Origin: Gemmatimonadota bacterium
GTDB lineage: Bacteria > Latescibacterota > UBA2968 > UBA8231
Assembly: GCA_009840005.1 (NCBI GenBank)
Contig: VXOR01000061.1
Location: forward strand, 14,194 to 78,193
Length of the DNA: 64,000 bases
Direction of reading: 5' to 3'
This document shows, piece by piece, positions 1-9,259 of this stretch. Below the pieces are notes generated by a model. The model made no database searches, had not been told where the DNA came from, and saw nothing but the letters and a program-made list of their open reading frames with translations. Within the stretch, counting starts at the first letter, position 1. Every line of letters begins with the position of its first letter. A program made the position numbers and the translations under genes.

Positions 1-131
1 CACGCATTGAGCGTTTCCATCTGTTTGTACTGCCAATAGAAATAGTAAATCCCACACGTCAGAATGCTGACGATTATTCCCAAGACAATGCTTCTCACGC
101 CGTCGTACTCAGGATATGGGTAGCTCTGCAT
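1..131 (-). CDS. DUF4234 family membrane protein, N-terminal part (partial)
   Basis: The gene starts at an ATG at 131 and runs off the left edge, leaving 43 codons. After a short polar start with a tyrosine/proline-rich stretch (QSYPYPEYDG) comes VRSIVLGIIVSILTCGIYYF, a membrane segment with the small-residue/Cys-Gly-Ile-Tyr pattern seen in DUF4234 proteins, then a WQYKQMETLN turn. DUF4234 proteins are small multi-pass membrane proteins of unknown role. The family call rests on this one segment only. The C-terminal membrane segments lie outside the window. Confidence 0.6.
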   Translation of the reverse strand, partial: MQSYPYPEYDGVRSIVLGIIVSILTCGIYYFYWQYKQMETLNA

Positions 132-430
132 AATTGGACCTCGGGCTATGGGGATGTGATCATGCGGGAATATAGCCTCTGGCCGCGGCCTCTATCAAGC
201 TCGAAACGCCTAGTGCGTTCCGACTGTGGACAAAGTACTTCCATCGCTTATCTTTTATGTAAAGCCCACGTTCTACAATAAGTTATGCCGCAGTGAAGCC
301 CAAAAAGACACGGGCCTTGATGGGCTTTTGGGAACTATAGTATATAATCCCCCAAATTTAGCTTGATTCTGTGATGCAGGGATATTACTTTGCCACTCCC
401 CTTGAGAACCGGAACTTGGACCCTATAGCC

Positions 431-1186
431 ATGGCCAAATTCTCGCCAAATTCGCTTACGTTTGAGATTGACGGTCCGCGGATTACGGCCCAGCGTTTTA
501 GAAAAGGCTTTAATGCGTTCTTGCAGATGGCCGATGAGGTAGCCGATAGCGTGGCTGGGAAGCCTCACGCTGTAGAGTGGCTTCTTTCTGTTGAGCCGGG
601 TAGCGTACGAGTACACATCGCTCCAGAAGCGATTAAGATACCCCCCGAAAAGATCCCTGTGGCCATTGATGCGATTCAAACTGGGCTTGCGGCCCTTGAG
701 GTAGGGGATGATATCTGGCCTGCGCATTTCTCGGAAAAAGCATTGGAGGCTGCCAAGACGATGGGTGAAGTGCTCTCCAAGTCCGATGGGGAGTTGAGTG
801 CAGTACAGGTCCGATACAATGGACAGACTACTAAAATGTCGTCTCGGTCCATTGCGTCTGTTGATCAGTTACTACAAGGAAAATACGTTGATCACGGTAC
901 GGTTGAAGGACGGATTCAAGTACTCAGCAGGCGAGGTAAGACGAGCTTTTCCATTGATGACGATATATCGGGCCGCAATATCAACTGCTATTTCCCTGGT
1001 GAATTGTGGGACGATGTGCTGCGATCCTTCGATCCTAAGATGGATCGGCGCGTATCGGTTTCAGGGCTTATTCAATATCGGCGCAATGGTACGCCGATCA
1101 ATATCACTGTTGAAGAATTTAGAGGACTTCGTCCAAAAAGCGAACTGCCATCTTGGAGTGATGTGCTGGGTATTCTTGCTGAGTAA
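431..1186 (+). CDS. Hypothetical protein paired with a PIN-domain protein
   Basis: A protein of 251 aa with no family I recognise. The N-terminal half is alpha/beta (FEIDGPRITAQRFRKGFNAF onward). Residues about 170-240 are rich in beta strands (GTVEGRIQVLSRR, TSFSIDDD, RRVSVSGLIQYRRNG) and could form a small OB- or SH3-like barrel. In-frame GTG/ATG codons at 371/374 could add 19-20 residues, but neither has a clear ribosome site; 431 is chosen because the following sequence reads like a normal N-terminus. A TATAAT hexamer at 343-348 may be a -10 element, without a good -35. It ends 6 bp before a PIN-domain gene, so the two are probably co-transcribed. It is far larger than usual VapB antitoxins, so a direct antitoxin role is only a guess. 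Confidence 0.65.
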   Translation: MAKFSPNSLTFEIDGPRITAQRFRKGFNAFLQMADEVADSVAGKPHAVEWLLSVEPGSVRVHIAPEAIKIPPEKIPVAIDAIQTGLAALEVGDDIWPAHFSEKALEAAKTMGEVLSKSDGELSAVQVRYNGQTTKMSSRSIASVDQLLQGKYVDHGTVEGRIQVLSRRGKTSFSIDDDISGRNINCYFPGELWDDVLRSFDPKMDRRVSVSGLIQYRRNGTPINITVEEFRGLRPKSELPSWSDVLGILAE

Positions 1187-1192
1187 ATCTAT

Positions 1193-1654
1193 ATGCGGAA
1201 AGTCTATTGTGATGCCAACATATTTATTGGATGGTTCAATAACGAAGAAGATAAAGTAGAAGCCTGTCGTGGATTAGTTGATGCCTCTGAGCAAGGAGAA
1301 GTGCGAATAATCACTTCGGCATTGACTTTGACAGAGGTTATCAAGATCAAAGGCCAACAACCATTGCCTCAGAGCAAAGAAGAGACCATCAAGGATTTTT
1401 TTGAACAAGAGTTTATCGGTATCGTCAACGTAGATCGACGAACTGCCGAATGTGCTCGCGATCTTATATGGCGCTACCCTCACCTTAATCCCAAAGACTC
1501 TATCCATGTAGCAACGGCCTTGCTCACCGAAGGCATTGACGTGTTGCATACTTTTGACGATGACCTTTTGCGATTGGATGGCCAATTGGAAGATCCTCCG
1601 CTGCGGATTTCTACTCCAGATATACCGGATCAGCTTCCTATTCCGTTTGCATAA
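1193..1654 (+). CDS. PIN-domain ribonuclease-like protein (VapC-like)
   Basis: A 153-residue single PIN domain. The acidic metal-binding set is present: Asp7 in YCDANIF, Glu48 in LTLTEVI, Asp102 in KDSIHVATA and Asp122-124 in HTFDDDLL. PIN proteins of this kind are Mg-dependent ribonucleases, most often VapC toxins. It follows the 251-aa hypothetical gene by 6 bp. No small RHH or AbrB-type antitoxin precedes it, so this is not a standard VapBC module. It converges on the minus-strand CRTAC1 gene with only 17 bp between them. Confidence 0.8.
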   Translation: MRKVYCDANIFIGWFNNEEDKVEACRGLVDASEQGEVRIITSALTLTEVIKIKGQQPLPQSKEETIKDFFEQEFIGIVNVDRRTAECARDLIWRYPHLNPKDSIHVATALLTEGIDVLHTFDDDLLRLDGQLEDPPLRISTPDIPDQLPIPFA

Positions 1655-1671
1655 CTCACTTTGATCCAACC

Positions 1672-3294
1672 CTAGCCCCCCTCCTCAATCCTCATATACG
1701 CGTCAATCGGCAAGTCGATCAGCCGTTGCAGTGCGCCACTCGGCCAATAAATGTGCAGCGAATCCGCCCGGCCCGCCGCGCCCAAGCCAAAATGCACGCG
1801 CCGGTCGCCACTGCCCAAGAAACTCTCGCCGCAAAGCACGTCCCGCCGCTGCCTTTGGCCGCCACTCCACAATACGACCTTCGCGCCGACGGCCTCGCGG
1901 TTTTTTCCCGCGCCCACAAGGCGCAGGCCGAGCCAGTGGTGATCTACAGCCGTCTGGTTATGCAACAAAGAGGGCCGGCCGTTGAGGTTGGTGACGAACA
2001 GATCCACGCGGCCATCGTCGTCAAAATCCCCAGCCACTGCGCCGCGGCTGACCGCCCGATCCTCGCCTAGCTCGACAAGGCTAAAATGGCCAGCTTCATT
2101 GGCGAACAAGTGATTGGCTTGCGCGTAGGTCGCGCCGCTGCCCGGGCGTTCGATCTGCGGATACACGTGCCCGTTGGCCACGAACAAGTCTTGGTCGGCG
2201 TCGTTGTCAAAATCGACAAAGACCGCGCCAAACCCCACGAAGGGCAGGCTGATGCGGCCCAAGCCCGCGGCAAAGCTCACATCCGCAAACGTGCCGTCGC
2301 CTATGTTGCGATAGAGCGTGTTGTAGTCGTCCTCAAAGTTGGTGACCAGCAAATCGCCGTCGCTGTCGTTGTCGTAATCGCCCCAAGCCGCGCCCATACC
2401 GGCCTGCGCCAAGCCCGTTTCCCCCAGCGCGGCATTGGCCTGTAGCCCCACTTCGGCAAAGGTGCCAGCCCCATCGTTGCGGTAGAGGAAATTGGGCGTC
2501 GAGTCGTTGGCGACGTACAGGTCCAAATCCCCGTCGTCGTCGCTGTCGATGAACAGCACGGCGAACCCATAGCCTGGATCGTGCTGCCCGAGGCCGCTAG
2601 CCGTCGTCACCTCGGCAAAAGTGCCAGCCCCATCGTTGCGGTAGAGCGCGTCCGGCAACGCGGGCAAGCCCAGCGGGCCGATGAATACGTCCCGGCCCTT
2701 CCACTGCGTCCCCAAGGGCCGCACCGCGGTCGAATCGAAATCCGCGTAATTGGCCACGTACAAATCCAAGTCGCCGTCCAAGTCCGCATCGCCCATGGCC
2801 GCGCCCGTACTCCACACCGGCAGCGCCAGCCCGGCGCGGGCTGTGGCATCGGCGAATTGCTCTAACCTTCGGCTGAGCTCAGGTCGAAGCCCGTCATTGC
2901 GATAGAGGATGTTTTCTTGTAGGCAGGTGATGTACAGATCGGCATCGCCGTCGGCATCGTAGTCCGCGCTCAACGCACCCATCCCCCAGCCGCGCCCCGT
3001 GGCCCCGGCCGCGGCCGCCCGATCGACAAAACCCCGGTCGCGGTCGTTGCGGTAGAAGGCATTGTTACCGCCCTCGCCATTGACCCAGTAAATGTCCAAA
3101 TCGCCGTCGCCGTCCGCGTCGAGAAGCGCGGCCCCACCACCTTTGGCTTCGACGATATAGCGCTTTTCCTCGCCACCGCCGACATGGGGTTGCTCTATGC
3201 CCCAATCGCTAGCTTTGTCGATGAAGGGAAACTCGTCAGCAGGTGCACAGGCCACCATGCCCAGCAGAAGCCCACCCCACTTCAATCGCGCCAC
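1672..3294 (-). CDS. CRTAC1-type lipoprotein with FG-GAP/VCBS repeats and ASPIC/UnbV domain
   Basis: A 540-aa exported protein. The N-terminus KWGGLLLGMVAC is a short lipoprotein-like signal with Cys at about residue 16. Residues about 45-430 hold repeated calcium-type FG-GAP motifs (LLDADGDGDLDIYWVN, DYDADGDADLY, DADLDGDLDLYVAN, DSDDDGDLDLYVAN, DFDNDADQDLF, DFDDDGRVDLF), expected to form a beta-propeller. Residues about 455-525 match the ASPIC/UnbV domain (VGAKVVLWSGGQRQRRDV, IYWPSGALQRL). The start is GTG, 6 bp after the RND gene stop, so it is the last gene of that operon. Residues about 136-143 (LRPELSRR) are encoded by a short palindromic repeat. The cellular role of the family is poorly known. 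Confidence 0.85.
   Translation of the reverse strand: MARLKWGGLLLGMVACAPADEFPFIDKASDWGIEQPHVGGGEEKRYIVEAKGGGAALLDADGDGDLDIYWVNGEGGNNAFYRNDRDRGFVDRAAAAGATGRGWGMGALSADYDADGDADLYITCLQENILYRNDGLRPELSRRLEQFADATARAGLALPVWSTGAAMGDADLDGDLDLYVANYADFDSTAVRPLGTQWKGRDVFIGPLGLPALPDALYRNDGAGTFAEVTTASGLGQHDPGYGFAVLFIDSDDDGDLDLYVANDSTPNFLYRNDGAGTFAEVGLQANAALGETGLAQAGMGAAWGDYDNDSDGDLLVTNFEDDYNTLYRNIGDGTFADVSFAAGLGRISLPFVGFGAVFVDFDNDADQDLFVANGHVYPQIERPGSGATYAQANHLFANEAGHFSLVELGEDRAVSRGAVAGDFDDDGRVDLFVTNLNGRPSLLHNQTAVDHHWLGLRLVGAGKNREAVGAKVVLWSGGQRQRRDVLCGESFLGSGDRRVHFGLGAAGRADSLHIYWPSGALQRLIDLPIDAYMRIEEGG
2867..2889. repeat. Short GAGCTC-core palindromic repeat inside CRTAC1 gene
   Basis: The sequence is CTTCGGCTGAGCTCAGGTCG followed by AAG: CTTCG and CGAAG arms around a TGAGCTCA core. 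It is translated as LRPELSRR where the other FG-GAP repeats of the same protein read RNDGAGTF. It belongs to the family described in the findings. Confidence 0.6.
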
Positions 3295-3300
3295 AACCCT

Positions 3301-6300
3301 TTAAGACCCGGTAACCGGCGCGACCTTGGCAGGTTCTTCCTCGATAAACCGCCCCCAAAACTCCTGGACGCCCACCAGCATACGCATTCCTATCGGGACG
3401 CCTAGCAAAATGATGAAGGTGGCAAAAAGGATGCCAAAGCCCAAGCTGACGGCCATTGGGATTAAAAACTGCGCCTGGAGGCTCTTTTCGAGGATCATCG
3501 GCAGTAGGCCAAAGAAGGTCGTCAGCGAGGTCAGCAGGATTGGGCGGAAGCGCACGGCCCCGGCTGAGACTAAGGCGTCCTCGTGCGACGAGCCCTCGCG
3601 CCGCATCTGGTTGTAAAAAGTCAGCAGCACCAGCGAATCGTTGACCACCACGCCCGAGAGCGCGACGATCCCAAACAGGCTCAAAAGCGCCAAGTCCAAG
3701 CCCATCAGCAAATGCCCCCAAACCGCGCCAATGATGCCAAAGGGAATCGCGCTCATGACGACGAGGGGCTGGGTGTACGATTTGAACGGCACGGCCAACA
3801 GCACGTAGATGGCGGCCAGCGCGATGATGAAATTGAACAGCAGGCTCTGTAGCGAGTCCTGCTGCTCTTGCTGCTCGCCACCGAAGCGGTAGCGCAGACC
3901 GGGATAGTCCTGCACCAAGGTGGGCAGGAAAAACGCTTCAAGATCGCGATTGATCTCGTCGGCGTTGGCGATTTGGTCATCTACCGAGGCACTCACTCGG
4001 ACGACGCGCTGGCCATCGGTGCGCTGGATGGAGGCATAGGCGTGGCCGATAGTGACGGTGGCCACCTCGGCAAAAGGCACCTCCGCACCCGCAGGCGTAC
4101 GCACGCGCATCGAGCGCACATCGCCCAAATTCCGGCGCTCGTCTTTGGGGTAGCGCACCATCACCCGCACGTCGTCCGAGCCGCGTGGAAATCTCAGCGC
4201 TTGGTCGCCGTAGAAGCCCTGGCGCACTTGGCGGGCTAGATCGGCGAGCGTGAGGCCGAGGGTGCGGGCTTGGGGCTTGAGCTGGAGTTTCATCTCCAGC
4301 TTGCCTTCCTCAAAGCTGTCTTGGATATCGCCGGTGCCGGCGTACTCGGCGATTTTGCCCTTGAGGTGATCGACGGCCAACAAGAGCTGATCGAAGTTGT
4401 CCGAGGCTAGCTCGACCTCAATGGGATTGCCGACGGAAAACAGCGACGAGGAATAAATAATGGATTCGGGGCCGGGCACCTCGCCAACCAATTGGCGCAG
4501 CCGCGCCTCAATCTCCGCGCTGTCGAGATCGCGCTCCTCGGAAGGTAGCAGTTCAATGGCAACTTCGGCCAGATGCCCTTGGCCGCCCGCCCCGGGGACA
4601 CTTGAAAAAGATTGACGCTGGGCCATAGGTTGGTCGCCGATGTAAGTAAAGACATTGCGGTAGATTGAATCCCCGCCCCTCGGCTGAGCTCGGGTCGCAG
4701 CCTCGCGCTCGGCGTCAATCTGATCGCGCAGGACGATGGCCTTTTCCTCGATGTGTCGCACGACCTTGGCGGTCTGGGTCGCCGTGGTGCCCTGCGGCAT
4801 GTTGACCGAGATCGTCACCCAATCGGACCCGATCTCGGGCATAAACACGAACTTGATATGGCCACCGACGACCAGCCCAGCGGTACACAGCATCAGCGAT
4901 AAGGCCAGAGCGGTACTGGAAATCGGATGGGCCAATGCCAAGCGCAACGTGGGCTGATAGGCGTTGCGGATGACGTACTTGAGGCCGCGGTCAAAGAGGA
5001 CCACGACCCGAGCGTGCCAATCGAGCGGGCGGATGAAAACCCGGCGAAAGAGGCGGCTGACTGGCCCGTCCCCCTTAGAAGACAGGTGCGCTGGCAGAAT
5101 GAACAGGCTCTCAATCAGCGACAGCAGCAGCACTGAGATGACGATCACGGGGATGACCGACATGAACTTGCCCATCATGCCCTCGACGAAAAATAGCGGC
5201 ATAAAGGCCGCAATCGAGGTCATAATCGAGAACACGACCGGCGTACCCACTTCGAGCGCACCATCAATGGCGGCGCGGCCAAAGGATTTTCCCTTTATGC
5301 GGTGGGAAAAGATGTTTTCGCCGACGATGATCGCGTCATCGACGACGATGCCCAAGGCCACAATAAAGGCAAATAGCGACAGCATATTGATCGAGGCGTC
5401 AAAAGGCTGCATCAACACGAAGGCCCCCAAAAAGCTGATGGGGATGCCCATCATCACCCAGAAGGCCAAGCGCAGGTCGAGGAAAAAGCTCAGACAGATG
5501 AAGACCAACACCAAGCCGAGGCGGGCGTTGCGGATCAGCAAATCGATACGGCCGCGCAGGATGCGCGCGTCGTCGCGGGCGTAGCCAATGTCGATCCCCG
5601 CCGGCAGGGTCGGGCGTTTGTCCTCGACGTACTGGTGGACATAATCGGAAATGTCGAGGGCGTTCTGGTCGCCAATGCGAAATACCTGCACCACGGCCGC
5701 TGGCTGGCCGTTGAAGCGCGAGACCAGATCGGTATCCTCAAAGCCATCGACGACCGTGGCCACGTCTTTGAGTTTGAGGGCCGTGCCGTCGGGGCGGGTG
5801 AGCACTACTACCTCTTCGTATTCGCGCCCGGCGCGCATCAGCCCCTGCGTGCGGAGCAAGATCGCGCCATCCTCGCTCTCGACGCTACCAGCGGGCAGGT
5901 CAATACTCGTGCGACGGACCGCGTCGGCGACCTGCGCGAAGGTCAGGCCGTAGCGGCGCAGAGCCTCTTCGGAGACTTCGATGGCAATTTCATCGACGCG
6001 CACGCCCTTGAGCTCAACCTGCGAAATGACGCCGCTGCTGCGCAGGTCGTCGCGCACTCGTTCGGCCGCGACTTTGAGGGCCTTCTCCTCGACATCGCCG
6101 TAGAGCACCACGTCGATGGCTTGATTGCGGCGAGTCAGCTCCTTGATGACCGGCTCTTCGGTCTCGGCGGGAAAGGTGTCGATGCGGTCAATTTCGTTTT
6201 TGATGTCGTCGAGGAGCTTGTCCATATCGGCACCGCGCTCTAGCTCAATGCTGACCATGCCCATGCCCTCGGAGGCTGTGGAGCGCACGCGGCGCACCCC

Positions 6301-6528
6301 CTCTAGGCCGCGCACTCGCTCCTCAATGCGCTTGCAGACGGCGTCTTCGACCTCGGCCGGGGTCGCGCCCAAGTAGGGCACTTGGATTTGCACCTGATCG
6401 AGCGACATCTCGGGAAAGGTCTCTTTCTTAGTCTGCATCATAGCAAACAGACCGCTCAACATGATGAAACCCATCAGCAGATTGGCGGCGACGTGATTCT
6501 TCGCCATCCAAGACACAGGAGCTTTCAC
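3301..6528 (-). CDS. RND family efflux transporter, inner-membrane pump
   Basis: A 1075-aa proton-driven pump of the AcrB/MexB/MdtB type. TM1 is at residues about 11-31; the porter domain begins QVQIQVPYLGATPAEVEDAV. The proton-relay aspartates sit in TM4 near residues 393-399 (GIVVDDAIIVGEN). The second half repeats the pattern (NFIIALAAIYVLLAVPFKSY, GIVALSGVVVNDSLVLLTF). Length is normal for the family. The ATG overlaps the adaptor gene stop by 4 bp (6525-6528), giving translational coupling. A palindromic repeat at 4679-4700 codes ATRAQPR near residue 610. Substrate cannot be told from sequence. Confidence 0.95.
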   Translation of the reverse strand: MKAPVSWMAKNHVAANLLMGFIMLSGLFAMMQTKKETFPEMSLDQVQIQVPYLGATPAEVEDAVCKRIEERVRGLEGVRRVRSTASEGMGMVSIELERGADMDKLLDDIKNEIDRIDTFPAETEEPVIKELTRRNQAIDVVLYGDVEEKALKVAAERVRDDLRSSGVISQVELKGVRVDEIAIEVSEEALRRYGLTFAQVADAVRRTSIDLPAGSVESEDGAILLRTQGLMRAGREYEEVVVLTRPDGTALKLKDVATVVDGFEDTDLVSRFNGQPAAVVQVFRIGDQNALDISDYVHQYVEDKRPTLPAGIDIGYARDDARILRGRIDLLIRNARLGLVLVFICLSFFLDLRLAFWVMMGIPISFLGAFVLMQPFDASINMLSLFAFIVALGIVVDDAIIVGENIFSHRIKGKSFGRAAIDGALEVGTPVVFSIMTSIAAFMPLFFVEGMMGKFMSVIPVIVISVLLLSLIESLFILPAHLSSKGDGPVSRLFRRVFIRPLDWHARVVVLFDRGLKYVIRNAYQPTLRLALAHPISSTALALSLMLCTAGLVVGGHIKFVFMPEIGSDWVTISVNMPQGTTATQTAKVVRHIEEKAIVLRDQIDAEREAATRAQPRGGDSIYRNVFTYIGDQPMAQRQSFSSVPGAGGQGHLAEVAIELLPSEERDLDSAEIEARLRQLVGEVPGPESIIYSSSLFSVGNPIEVELASDNFDQLLLAVDHLKGKIAEYAGTGDIQDSFEEGKLEMKLQLKPQARTLGLTLADLARQVRQGFYGDQALRFPRGSDDVRVMVRYPKDERRNLGDVRSMRVRTPAGAEVPFAEVATVTIGHAYASIQRTDGQRVVRVSASVDDQIANADEINRDLEAFFLPTLVQDYPGLRYRFGGEQQEQQDSLQSLLFNFIIALAAIYVLLAVPFKSYTQPLVVMSAIPFGIIGAVWGHLLMGLDLALLSLFGIVALSGVVVNDSLVLLTFYNQMRREGSSHEDALVSAGAVRFRPILLTSLTTFFGLLPMILEKSLQAQFLIPMAVSLGFGILFATFIILLGVPIGMRMLVGVQEFWGRFIEEEPAKVAPVTGS
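4679..4700. repeat. Short GAGCTC-core repeat inside RND gene
   Basis: CTCGGCTGAGCTCGGGTCGC followed by AG closely resembles the copy at 2867-2889, but here it is read in another frame (ATRAQPR). The stretch lies in a loop-like, low-complexity part of the pump sequence. Confidence 0.5.
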
Positions 6529-7772
6529 GGCTGACCTCCTACGTTGCCGTCGGCGAGGCGCACCTGCATCCCATCGGTGACGCCGCTGAGCTGCGAGATG
6601 ATGACCCGCTCTTCGGGGGTCATGTCGATATAAGCGAGTACTTCATCTTCAAGGGCGCGCACCACCTGCACTGGGCGGATGCTGAGAACGCCGTCGCGGC
6701 CCACCGTCCACACGCGGTCACCCTGGCGCAAAGCGGCGCGAGGCAAGACGCGGACGCCATTGACCATGCGGCCGGCAATGGCCACTTCGACGAACATCCC
6801 CACCGTCAGCGGCGGGATCCCATCGGCAATGCCGCCGTAGGGCGCTGCCACCTCGACAACTAAGCGCACCATGCGGCTTCGCGGGTCGAGCTCGCCTTCG
6901 GTGCGAACTACGCGCCCGCTCCACTCGTGACGGCGGCCAGCAAAGGACCCGCTGACCTCGGCGCTGGCCCCCTCTCGGCTAAAGGCAAAGGCGCGGAAAC
7001 CGCCCTCGGCGTTGAGATCGGAAACGGACCCAGTGTTAGGTATGCTAGCCGGCGCAATGTCAATGGGCAGCGGCAAAGTGAACCACCCAAGATCTTCGTC
7101 GGGAACGGGGACGACGATCTCGGCCTTTTCAATACTGTATAGCTGGGCGATGGCTTGGCCGGCGTTGATATGCTGGCCGACATCGACGCGCGCAGTGCGC
7201 ACCCGGCCGGCAAAGGGCGCGTACACCTTGGTGCGGTCGAGGCGCAGCTGCGCTTCGGCGAGGCGCGCTTCCGCTCCTTGAAGACTGGCCTCGGCCGCGC
7301 GTAGCTGGGGTTTGCGCAGCACCAAGTCGGTGGGAGCTTCTTCGGCGTGCAGCCGCTCCCACTCCTCCTCGGCGATGGCGGCTTCCTCGCGGGCCAAGTC
7401 GAGTTGGTAGCGCGCCTGCGCTACTTGGACCGCGGCCTGTTGCACGGCGAGCTCATAATCGCGTGGGTCAATCCGAAACAGTAGCGCACCCTTGGCAAAG
7501 GTCCCGCCGGGCTTGAAATCGGCGTCCTTCCACACCACAATGCCCGACACCTGCGGCACTAGGTCAATCTGGGCGTCGGGGCGCACCGTGCCCTGCCCTT
7601 CAACCACGACTTGGACCTGTTGCAGCGGGGCGGCTACAGCTTCGACGAGCGGGCCGGCATAGGAGCGGGCAACGCGCTGGGGCGGCTCGCGCATGGAGGC
7701 CAGCAGTTGGTAGGCCCCAAAGCCGAGGGCGAGGATGAGAACCGGCAAAATTATTTTAAAGACGCGCATCAT
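6525..7772 (-). CDS. RND efflux periplasmic adaptor (membrane-fusion protein, HlyD_D23/AcrA type)
   Basis: A 415-aa adaptor linking the RND pump to the outer-membrane channel. An N-terminal membrane anchor (FKIILPVLILALGFGAYQLL) is followed by the first lipoyl half (VEGQGTVRPDAQIDLVPQVS), a helical hairpin at about 110-180 rich in Ala/Glu/Arg, the second lipoyl half (LDRTKVYAPFAGRVRTARVD) and beta-barrel sequence (VRLVVEVAAPYGG). It lies in a three-gene set with 4-bp overlaps on both sides (ATGA-type), so pump, adaptor and channel are made together. Confidence 0.93.
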   Translation of the reverse strand: MMRVFKIILPVLILALGFGAYQLLASMREPPQRVARSYAGPLVEAVAAPLQQVQVVVEGQGTVRPDAQIDLVPQVSGIVVWKDADFKPGGTFAKGALLFRIDPRDYELAVQQAAVQVAQARYQLDLAREEAAIAEEEWERLHAEEAPTDLVLRKPQLRAAEASLQGAEARLAEAQLRLDRTKVYAPFAGRVRTARVDVGQHINAGQAIAQLYSIEKAEIVVPVPDEDLGWFTLPLPIDIAPASIPNTGSVSDLNAEGGFRAFAFSREGASAEVSGSFAGRRHEWSGRVVRTEGELDPRSRMVRLVVEVAAPYGGIADGIPPLTVGMFVEVAIAGRMVNGVRVLPRAALRQGDRVWTVGRDGVLSIRPVQVVRALEDEVLAYIDMTPEERVIISQLSGVTDGMQVRLADGNVGGQP

Positions 7773-9259
7773 TGCTGAATCTCCGCGTGCGGCTCGACGA
7801 CTCGACTGAGCTCGCCGAAGTCTGAGCTCGCCGAAGTCTGAGAGGCAAGGGTAAAGCCGCCGCCAAGGGCTAGGTGCAAATCAATCCGTGTATCGAGGCG
7901 CTGGCGACGGACGGCGAGCAGGCGGCTCTCGGCATCAAAGGCCCGGCGCTGAGACTCTAGCAGGGCGATGAGATCGGCAAGCCCTCTGGCGTAGCGATCT
8001 TCGGCTAAGGCGCGCGCCGCCACGGCTTCTTCCGCGGCCGTGGCTAGTGCTCGTTCTTGGTCGGCGAGCAAGCCTTCGGCATTCAGCGCCGCCTCCACCT
8101 CGCCGTATGCTCTAAGTGCGCTCTGCGCGTAGGTAAAGATGGCTTGCTCGGCCGCAGAAGAAGCCTGATCGACGCCAGCGCGCAGGCGACCGCCTTGCAG
8201 CAGGGGCTGCGCGATATTACCCACGAGGTTCCAGACCGAAAAATCGCCGTCGAGCAAGTCGCTCAACGCACTCGACGAGCGGCCCGTAGAGGCCGTAAGA
8301 CTGATGCGGGGCAACAGGGCGCGCCGGGCTTGGGCCAGCCGGCGGTCGGCTGCGGCGAGGCGGCGCTCAGCGGCCACGAGGTCGGGCCGTCTGCCTACGA
8401 GTTGGGCTGGCAAACCGGCTGGAACCGGACCGCCGACCGCGGGCAACTCGTCTCCGACCTCAATCCGGGCACTGGGGTAACGGCCCAAGATCAATTCGAG
8501 CTGGCGCAGAGCAGCGTCCCGTTGCTGGCGACGCTGGGCAAGGGTCGCTTCGGCTGTGGCCAAGCTCGACCGGCCCAAGCGCACATCGAGCGACGAGCGC
8601 AAGCCGCGGCGATAGCGATCCTCAATCTGCTCGGCGGAGAGCCGATAGTTTGCAACCGTCGCCCGCGCTAGCTCGACTTGGTGCCCCGCTTCGACCGCGG
8701 CGAAATAAGCCCGCGCCGTCTGCGCTGCCAGCGAGAGACGCGCCGCGCGAAAATCAGCGGCTGCGGCATCGGCGTCGGCGAGCGCGGCTTGGGCACCGGC
8801 GCGCAAACGACCCCACAGGTCAGCTTCCCAACTCGCAGTCAGATCGACGCCAAAGGACGTGCTCTCGGAGGTCAAGACCTGATCTGGAGATCTCCCAGGA
8901 ATGGGCAGGCCGACGAAATTCTGTTTGCGCTTCGAGCCGTTGGCATTGGCACCGAGTTGAGGCCAGAGCGGCGCACCAGCTACCCGGGCCTGAGCTTGGG
9001 CTTGGGCCAGACGCGCACCGGCGATCTTGAGATTGTAGTTGTGCTCCAAGGCCAACGCCACCAGACTGTCGAGGCGCACGGCCCCCATATCGCGCCACCA
9101 CTGGTCGGCGACGGTACCCTCTGAGGCCCCAGCCGTCCATTGATCCGGCTGGGCCAAGTCGAGGGTCGGGTATTCGACTTTGGGAGTTGAAGCACAGGCG
9201 AGCAGCAACAGCACCGGGAGGCACAACGACTCGACTGAGCTCGCCGAAGTCAGCCTCAT
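7769..9259 (-). CDS. Outer-membrane efflux lipoprotein (TolC/NodT family)
   Basis: A 496-aa outer-membrane factor. The start at 9259 is set by an ATGA overlap with the upstream DUF6807 stop; a longer upstream reading frame is just overlap with that gene. The signal peptide ends LLLLACAS (Cys22), a lipobox as in NodT-type channels. DQWWRDMGAVRLDSLVALAL and two OEP repeats with long Ala-rich helices follow. Residues 3-11 (LTSASSVES) and the C-terminal segment about 474-487 (TSASSDFGELSRVV) are encoded by copies of the same palindromic repeat, so both ends of the gene have been altered by it. Confidence 0.92.
   Translation of the reverse strand: MRLTSASSVESLCLPVLLLLACASTPKVEYPTLDLAQPDQWTAGASEGTVADQWWRDMGAVRLDSLVALALEHNYNLKIAGARLAQAQAQARVAGAPLWPQLGANANGSKRKQNFVGLPIPGRSPDQVLTSESTSFGVDLTASWEADLWGRLRAGAQAALADADAAAADFRAARLSLAAQTARAYFAAVEAGHQVELARATVANYRLSAEQIEDRYRRGLRSSLDVRLGRSSLATAEATLAQRRQQRDAALRQLELILGRYPSARIEVGDELPAVGGPVPAGLPAQLVGRRPDLVAAERRLAAADRRLAQARRALLPRISLTASTGRSSSALSDLLDGDFSVWNLVGNIAQPLLQGGRLRAGVDQASSAAEQAIFTYAQSALRAYGEVEAALNAEGLLADQERALATAAEEAVAARALAEDRYARGLADLIALLESQRRAFDAESRLLAVRRQRLDTRIDLHLALGGGFTLASQTSASSDFGELSRVVEPHAEIQQ
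7798..7838. repeat. Palindromic repeat, 25-bp copy plus 16-bp tandem unit, at the 3' end of the efflux channel gene
   Basis: Positions 7798-7822 are identical over 25 bp to 9227-9251. The 16-mer TGAGCTCGCCGAAGTC is then repeated directly (7807-7822 and 7823-7838). The two tandem units are read in different frames, giving TSASS and DFGELSR. Confidence 0.7.
9227..9251. repeat. Palindromic repeat at the 5' end of the efflux channel gene
   Basis: A 25-bp sequence identical to 7798-7822, ending in TGAGCTCGCCGAAGTC, codes residues 3-11 of the channel signal peptide. Confidence 0.7.

Noticed and set aside
5635..6243. Open frame of about 200 codons opposite the RND pump gene
   Set aside because: Same explanation: codon-bias shadow of a conserved gene.
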